Below are positions 59,637 to 64,000 of a DNA stretch of 64,000 nt, piece by piece. The DNA lies in contig DATBGO010000350.1 of assembly GCA_036558005.1 (NCBI GenBank), positions 14,897 to 78,896 of the forward strand. Direction: 5' to 3'. The DNA comes from DATBGO01 sp036558005 (lineage in GTDB: Bacteria > Actinomycetota > Actinomycetes > Streptosporangiales > Streptosporangiaceae). A model generated the notes under the pieces. The model was not told the DNA's origin. It worked only from the letters and a program-made list of their open reading frames with translations, and made no database searches. Each line of letters starts with the position of its first letter. The stretch's first letter is position 1. A program made the position numbers and the translations under genes.

Positions 59637-61403
59637 GTGTCGCTGGCCCGTACCCACTCGATCGCCCTGGTCGGCGTCCAGGGCCACCGGGTGGAGATCG
59701 AGGTCGACATCGAGAACGGGCTGGTCGGGCTCATGCTCGTCGGCTTGCCCGACACCGCGCTGCGCGAGGCCAGGGACCGGATCCGGTCGGCCATCGTCAA
59801 CAGCGGAGAGCGCTGGCCGCAGCGCCGGATCACGGTGGGCCTTTCCCCGGCCAGCCTGCCTAAGCGGGGGAGCGGCTTCGATCTGGGCATCGCCGCCGCG
59901 ATCGTCGCCGCCGATGGCGCGGTTCCCGCGGCGCGGCTGCCGGGGATGGCGTTCATCGGCGAACTCGGCCTGGACGGCCAGGCGCGCCCCATTCCCGGCG
60001 TGCTGCCCGCGGCCGCGGCCGCCGCCGCGGCCGGCTTCAGCGCGGTCGCGGTCCCGGCCCAGAACGCTCAGGAGGCGTCGCTGGTGCCCGGGCTGCGGGT
60101 GCTGGCGGTCAGTTGCCTCGGCGCGCTGCTGTCGTGGCTGCGCGGCGTGCCGCCGCCCGAGGGCGCCGAGCCGGTACGGGTCATCGAGGGCGGGGCCGCC
60201 AGCGAGCCAGCATCAGGTGCCGCGGCTCGCGGCAGCCGTGCGGCAGCGCGAGCTGACGGCGCGGCCGGGCGTGACGGCGGCGCGGCTGGGCCTGACGGCG
60301 GGACGGCCGGGCGTGACGGCGGGACGGCCGGGCGTGACGGCGGCGCGGGCGGTGTGCCTGGGCCGGCCGGCCCAGCGTCGTGGCCCAGCGGCGCGGCCGG
60401 CGCCGGCCTGGCGGCGGGCCCGGGTGGCGCGGTGTGGGTGGCCCCGGAGCGGGACCTGGCCGACGTGGTCGGGCAGCCCGCCGCGCGGCGGGCCGCGGAG
60501 GTCTGCGCGGCGGGCGGCCATCACCTGATGCTGCTCGGGCCGCCGGGCGCGGGCAAGACCATGCTGGCCGAACGGCTGCCCACGGTGCTGCCGCGGCTGG
60601 AGCCGTCCGCGGCGCTGGAGGTCACCGCCATCCACTCGGTCGCCGGGATGCTGCCAGCGGGGGTGCCGCTGATCACCCGGCCGCCGTTCTGCGCCCCGCA
60701 CCACACCGCCACCAAGGCGGCCATCGTCGGCGGCGGCAGCGGGACCATCCGGCCCGGAGCGGCCTCGCTGGCCCATCACGGCTGCCTGTTCCTGGATGAG
60801 GCGCCGGAGTTCTCCAGGGACGTGCTGGACGCGCTGCGCCAGCCGCTGGAGTCGGGTGAGGTGGTGATCGCGAGGTCCGGGGTCGCCGCGCGCTTTCCGG
60901 CCCGGTTCACGCTGGTGCTGGCGGCCAACCCGTGCCCGTGCGCGCGGGGCGCCACGGCGAAGTCGGGCTGTGAATGCACGCCGATGGCGCGGCGCAGGTA
61001 CCTGGCCCGGCTGTCCGGGCCGCTACTGGACCGGGTGGACGTGAAAGTGGAATTCCTGCCGGTCTCCCGGGCCGAGCTGCTCAGCGACCGTCAGCTCGCC
61101 GAGCAGAGCTCAGTGGTAGCCGGGCGGGTCATGCTGGCCAGGCAGCGGGCCGCCCGCAGGCTGCGGGGGACACCGTGGCGGCTGAACGGCCAGATCCCCG
61201 GCAGCGAGCTGCGGCGGCGTTACCCGCCCGCCCCCGGCGGGCTCGCCCCGCTGGAGCGGGCGATGGACATCGGCGAGATCAGCGCCAGGGGCGCTCACCG
61301 GGTCATCCGGTTGGCCTGGACGCTGGCGGACCTGGCGGGCCTCAGCCGGCCCGGCGCGGCCGAGGTCGGCTATGCGCTCGGACTGTGGCTCGGGCTGGCC
61401 TGA
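59637..61403 (+). CDS. yifB: YifB/ComM family AAA+ ATPase
   Basis: A 588-residue Mg-chelatase-like AAA+ protein. The N-terminal S5-like domain has ENGLVGLMLVGLPDTALREARDR; Walker A is GPPGAGKTML near 301, Walker B LFLDEAPEFSRD, and NPCPCARGATAKSGCECTP is the metal-like cysteine motif. ComM is a branch-migration helicase in natural transformation. Residues about 190-270 include a low-complexity insert (GGTAGRD units, 21 bp tandem repeats at 60276-60338). The gene starts directly at the yraN stop. dprA, its usual downstream partner, is not found. Confidence 0.93.
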   Translation: MSLARTHSIALVGVQGHRVEIEVDIENGLVGLMLVGLPDTALREARDRIRSAIVNSGERWPQRRITVGLSPASLPKRGSGFDLGIAAAIVAADGAVPAARLPGMAFIGELGLDGQARPIPGVLPAAAAAAAAGFSAVAVPAQNAQEASLVPGLRVLAVSCLGALLSWLRGVPPPEGAEPVRVIEGGAASEPASGAAARGSRAAARADGAAGRDGGAAGPDGGTAGRDGGTAGRDGGAGGVPGPAGPASWPSGAAGAGLAAGPGGAVWVAPERDLADVVGQPAARRAAEVCAAGGHHLMLLGPPGAGKTMLAERLPTVLPRLEPSAALEVTAIHSVAGMLPAGVPLITRPPFCAPHHTATKAAIVGGGSGTIRPGAASLAHHGCLFLDEAPEFSRDVLDALRQPLESGEVVIARSGVAARFPARFTLVLAANPCPCARGATAKSGCECTPMARRRYLARLSGPLLDRVDVKVEFLPVSRAELLSDRQLAEQSSVVAGRVMLARQRAARRLRGTPWRLNGQIPGSELRRRYPPAPGGLAPLERAMDIGEISARGAHRVIRLAWTLADLAGLSRPGAAEVGYALGLWLGLA

Positions 61404-61569
61404 TGCGCAGGCGTCGGCGTCAACGGGCGCCGGCGGACCCTTCGGGCCGCGAGCGCGCGATCCTTCGGGCTGGCGGGCGTGGCGCACTCTCGACGCCGGC
61501 TTTCCGATAGGACGTCAACGAGAAAGCCTTCTGCTTCGTACTAGATAGGCGAGAGGAGGAGGTGGTGGC

Positions 61570-62100
61570 GTGCAGGAAGGTCAGGACGCCGATCCGATCG
61601 AGCTGCTGCTAGCCGAGCGCGGTACCCAGCTCATGCGGACCGCGGCGCTGCTGGCCGGCGGCCGCGAAGACGGTGAGGACCTGCTGCAGGCAGCGCTGGA
61701 GCGGCTGGTCCGGCAGGGGCGGCGGATCACCGGCAACCCGGAGGGGTACCTCAGGCGGACGCTGTACAACCTGGCGGCCGACCGCTGGCGCCGGCAGCAG
61801 GCGTGGCGGCGCAAGCTGCCGGTGATCGGCAGCGGGCAGCGGACCAGCGAGCCTGACCTGACCGCCGCCATTGACCTCAGGGACGCGCTGATACGCGCGC
61901 TGCACCTGCTGCCGCCGCAGCAGCGCGCCGCGGTCGTGCTGCGGTACTGGGAGCAACTGTCAGAAGCCGAAGCCGCGCAAGCGCTCGGCTGCACCGAGGG
62001 CACCGTCAAGGCCGCGGCATCGCGCGGCCTGCGCCGGATGCGAGAACTCGCCGCTCAATGGCTGGAGAACGATCTTGAGATGACGGAGAACACGATATGA
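61570..62100 (+). CDS. SigE-family RNA polymerase sigma factor
   Basis: A 176-residue ECF-type sigma factor of the SigE subfamily. Region 2 holds LLQAALERLVRQGRRITGNPEGYLRRTLYNLAADRWRR and region 4 has LPPQQRAAVVLRYWEQLSEAEAAQALGCTEGTVKAAASRGL, the -35-binding helix-turn-helix. The GTG follows GAGGAGGAGG. Its stop overlaps the next gene as ATGA, which points to a sigma/partner pair. It probably directs a small envelope or stress regulon. Confidence 0.93.
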   Translation: MQEGQDADPIELLLAERGTQLMRTAALLAGGREDGEDLLQAALERLVRQGRRITGNPEGYLRRTLYNLAADRWRRQQAWRRKLPVIGSGQRTSEPDLTAAIDLRDALIRALHLLPPQQRAAVVLRYWEQLSEAEAAQALGCTEGTVKAAASRGLRRMRELAAQWLENDLEMTENTI

Positions 62101-63047
62101 ACCGAGAGTTCGACGAACTGGTGCGCGACAGCATGGCTTGGTTCACCGACGCCGTCGACGTTCCGGCCGGGCTGGCGGCCGAAGTGCGCCGCAGTCACCG
62201 CAGGCGGCGCCGGGTCAGGGCCTGCTGGCTGACCGGAACGACGGTCGCCGGCGTGACCGCGGTGGCGAGCGCGGCCGCCGTGGCATTCAGCACCGGGCCG
62301 GCCGCGCAACCGCCGGCGCACCGGGCCGGCACCGGCCAGGCCACGGTCCAGACCACGGCCGTGGTGATCAGCAAGGTCGACCAGGCGCTGGCCAAGGCGG
62401 GTGCCGGCGATCCGGTCGCCTACACCAGGGAGACCGGCTGGGGCTTCAGGATTTTCCTGGCCATCCCGCACGGGAAGCCGGCCGCGGTCCAGGCCAGCGT
62501 GATTCGCCGGTGGTCCCGCGGCTCGCTGGAACACGTCCAGTTCAGCACGCGCAGCGGCAAGCTCGCGCTGAGCATGGTGAGCGACACCAGGTCGGGCAGG
62601 AGCGTCGACACCACGGTCAGCTACCCGCAGCAGGTCTGGTGGCGTCGTAGCTATCAGCCAGCGGCCCCGGCGGCAGCCAAGGTCGGCTGCACGGTGGACC
62701 AGGTTGACCGGACTCCGGCGCAGTGGGCACGCGAGGTCAGGAAGCTGCTGTCGTGCGGCGCTGCCGTCGCGGGGCATCAGCGGGTAGACGGCGCTGACAC
62801 GATCGAGCTGACGCTGCGAAGCAGCTACCAGCGGGCGTGCGCCGCGTCCAGCTACGGCCGCTGCCAGCCCCAGGACGTCGGCTGGCACGGGACCTTGTGG
62901 GCCGACGCGTCGACCTACTTGCCGGTTCGCCTGAAGTCGCATGGCCACGGTTACGGCTTCCGGATTGACTTCCGCTGGCTCCAGCCGACGGCGGCCAACC
63001 TGGCCATGCTGCGCCAGCCGATTCCGTCCGGATTCCGGCACGGCTGA
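62097..63047 (+). CDS. Membrane protein coupled to the SigE-type sigma factor
   Basis: A 316-residue protein with a 42-residue cytosolic head rich in Arg, a membrane segment at about 43-65 and an outer domain of about 250 residues. Cysteines in the outer part could form disulfides. Position and ATGA overlap with the sigma gene suggest a partner or an anti-sigma factor, but the N-terminal head lacks a zinc-binding ASD motif, so this is an inference. A perfect hairpin follows the gene. Confidence 0.8.
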   Translation: MNREFDELVRDSMAWFTDAVDVPAGLAAEVRRSHRRRRRVRACWLTGTTVAGVTAVASAAAVAFSTGPAAQPPAHRAGTGQATVQTTAVVISKVDQALAKAGAGDPVAYTRETGWGFRIFLAIPHGKPAAVQASVIRRWSRGSLEHVQFSTRSGKLALSMVSDTRSGRSVDTTVSYPQQVWWRRSYQPAAPAAAKVGCTVDQVDRTPAQWAREVRKLLSCGAAVAGHQRVDGADTIELTLRSSYQRACAASSYGRCQPQDVGWHGTLWADASTYLPVRLKSHGHGYGFRIDFRWLQPTAANLAMLRQPIPSGFRHG

Positions 63048-63066
63048 CCGTCGCGGCCCGCGACGA

Positions 63067-63104
63067 TGAGCCCCCGGCGGCGCCAGAGCGCGGCCGGGGG
63101 CTCA
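63067..63104. terminator. Perfect 12 bp hairpin after the sigma operon
   Basis: TGAGCCCCCGGC at 63067-63078 is exactly complementary to GCCGGGGGCTCA at 63093-63104, with a 14-base loop. It lies between the sigma-factor operon and the convergent gene at 63178, so it may serve both. Confidence 0.8.
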
Positions 63105-63177
63105 CCGACGTCATTTACGGGCTGCCCGGACTCGTCCCGGCTCCAGGCAGCTCATGCCTTCGGGTGAGTGGCTGGTG

Positions 63178-63648
63178 TCAGCTAGAAGGCGCCGCCGCCG
63201 GGGCCGAGAGCAACTGCGCGACCTCCTGCGCTGCGCTCTTGCTGCCCAGCGGCACGTCGAACTCCCACCGGGAGCCGTCCGCGAAGGTGACGGTCAGCGG
63301 AGCCATCGGCTTGCCCTGGCCGAGTTCGGCGGCGGTGACGCCAGCACGGTCCGTGCGCGCTATCAGCTGAGCCAGCTTGCGGCTGACCAGGCCGGCCTTG
63401 AGCTGGATGAGGGCGATCTCCCCGGCCGTCACGGCCAGGAAGGCGGTGCCCTTGTACACCGGAGTGTCCGGTGCCTTGGCCTGTGCGCGACGCTCGAGGC
63501 CGGGTTGCATGGCAGCGCCGACGGCTCCTGACAGGGCTCCGCCTGCTCCCGCGTTCCGCATGGCCTCCGCCGCCAGGCTGCCCCGGCGGTTCACCGGCAC
63601 GCCCGCCAGCTGGGGCGAACCTAGGATCCCCGAAGCATCAAGTGCCAT
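63178..63648 (-). CDS. Conserved hypothetical protein, 156 aa
   Basis: A 156-residue protein beginning with a small-residue-rich part (GGALSGAVGAAMQPG) that could contact membrane weakly, followed by a beta-rich segment (TPVYKGTAFLAVTAGEIALIQLK, then PLTVTFADGSRWEFDVPL). No known catalytic motif. The ATG is preceded by GGAGAC. It converges on the sigma operon. Function unknown. Confidence 0.75.
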   Translation of the reverse strand: MALDASGILGSPQLAGVPVNRRGSLAAEAMRNAGAGGALSGAVGAAMQPGLERRAQAKAPDTPVYKGTAFLAVTAGEIALIQLKAGLVSRKLAQLIARTDRAGVTAAELGQGKPMAPLTVTFADGSRWEFDVPLGSKSAAQEVAQLLSAPAAAPSS

Positions 63649-64000
63649 TACTTGTCTCCTTACCTGTTAAGAAAAGAGCCCGGCGCGCGCGAGCGCCGGG
63701 ATTGGCCTTCGATGCTGCCGACGATCTCCAGCACGAAGTCCCTCGTGGATGGGGACGTCCCCTGCTGCAGCAGAACAGCATGCGATTGCCGGGCACGGTC
63801 CCCCCTCTTGTGCACCCGGCCAAGACCACCCCGCCGCGCTGGGCGTTCCGGAACGCCCACTTGGCCGCTGGCCTGGCCATTTGCTTTTATACGCACAACT
63901 ATGATGGCACGGCGCGCCCGCCTGCCGAAACCCGACGTCGGCGGGCATTCCCGACGCAAACTTTTCCGCCAGCCCGCGCGTCTCGCCGCGAACACACACC
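63649..64000. other. Upstream region of the 63178 gene, no convincing gene
   Basis: Several short overlapping frames on the reverse strand cover these 352 bp but none shows a family motif or a clear ribosome-binding site. An AT-rich patch at about 63880-63910 could hold a promoter for the gene ending at 63178, which would then have a long leader. Confidence 0.4.

Noticed and set aside
63660..63999. Two overlapping reverse frames near the right edge
   Set aside because: No ribosome-binding site, no family motif and different frames overlapping; treated as non-coding leader.

Overview
The window is about 64 kb of a very GC-rich actinobacterial chromosome. GTG and TTG starts are common, ATGA/GTGA stop-start overlaps are frequent, and gene order is the conserved actinobacterial one. 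An Xre/DUF397 regulator pair, a CofC-type F420 biosynthesis gene and a split PntA1/PntA2/PntB transhydrogenase suggest a developmentally complex soil actinomycete, perhaps near Streptosporangiales or Treboniaceae. The lineage is an inference; no rRNA gene is present to test it. I saw no insertion sequence, prophage, CRISPR array, tRNA or rRNA.

Left third (1-25 kb) is mostly accessory metabolism. It holds a partial HIT-like protein; a coupled set of membrane protein, aldo/keto reductase, ornithine-cyclodeaminase-family protein and threonine-dehydratase-family protein; an amino-acid dehydrogenase; a prolyl oligopeptidase; an Xre/DUF397 pair with a small divergent gene; and a very large membrane pseudokinase. 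Phosphoglucomutase, a class V aminotransferase, an MscS channel with a coupled small membrane protein, a beta-propeller protein, a sulfotransferase, a double-GNAT protein and the pntA1-pntA2-pntB operon follow.

Middle (26-43 kb) is conserved housekeeping: hup, ddl, gpsA, plsC, cofC, an Lrp-type RAM-domain protein, thiL, thiD, rpmB, a DAK2-family kinase subunit, recG, rsmD, coaD, the DUF177 gene, rpmF, rnc, mutM and an acylphosphatase. These cover F420, thiamine, CoA, envelope precursors, ribosome assembly and DNA repair.

Right third (43-64 kb) holds smc, ftsY, ffh, rpsP, khpA, rimM, trmD, rplS, lepB, rnhB, the DUF2469 gene, yraN and yifB. Between ftsY and ffh lies a locus of two globins. A globin-FAD reductase fusion coupled to a DivIVA-like coiled-coil protein runs rightward; a truncated haemoglobin plus a 2Fe-2S/FAD reductase runs leftward. 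After yifB the usual dprA is not found; a SigE-type sigma factor with a coupled membrane protein follows.

The most striking general property is that several housekeeping proteins carry long in-frame low-complexity additions built from DNA tandem repeats: 15 bp units in the DAK2 protein, 18 bp units and a 65 bp duplication in ribosomal protein S16, 33 bp units (11-residue repeats) beside the membrane segment of the pseudokinase, 21 bp units in YifB, 24 bp units in RNase HII, a glycine-rich insert in RecG and a glycine-rich tail on Ffh.
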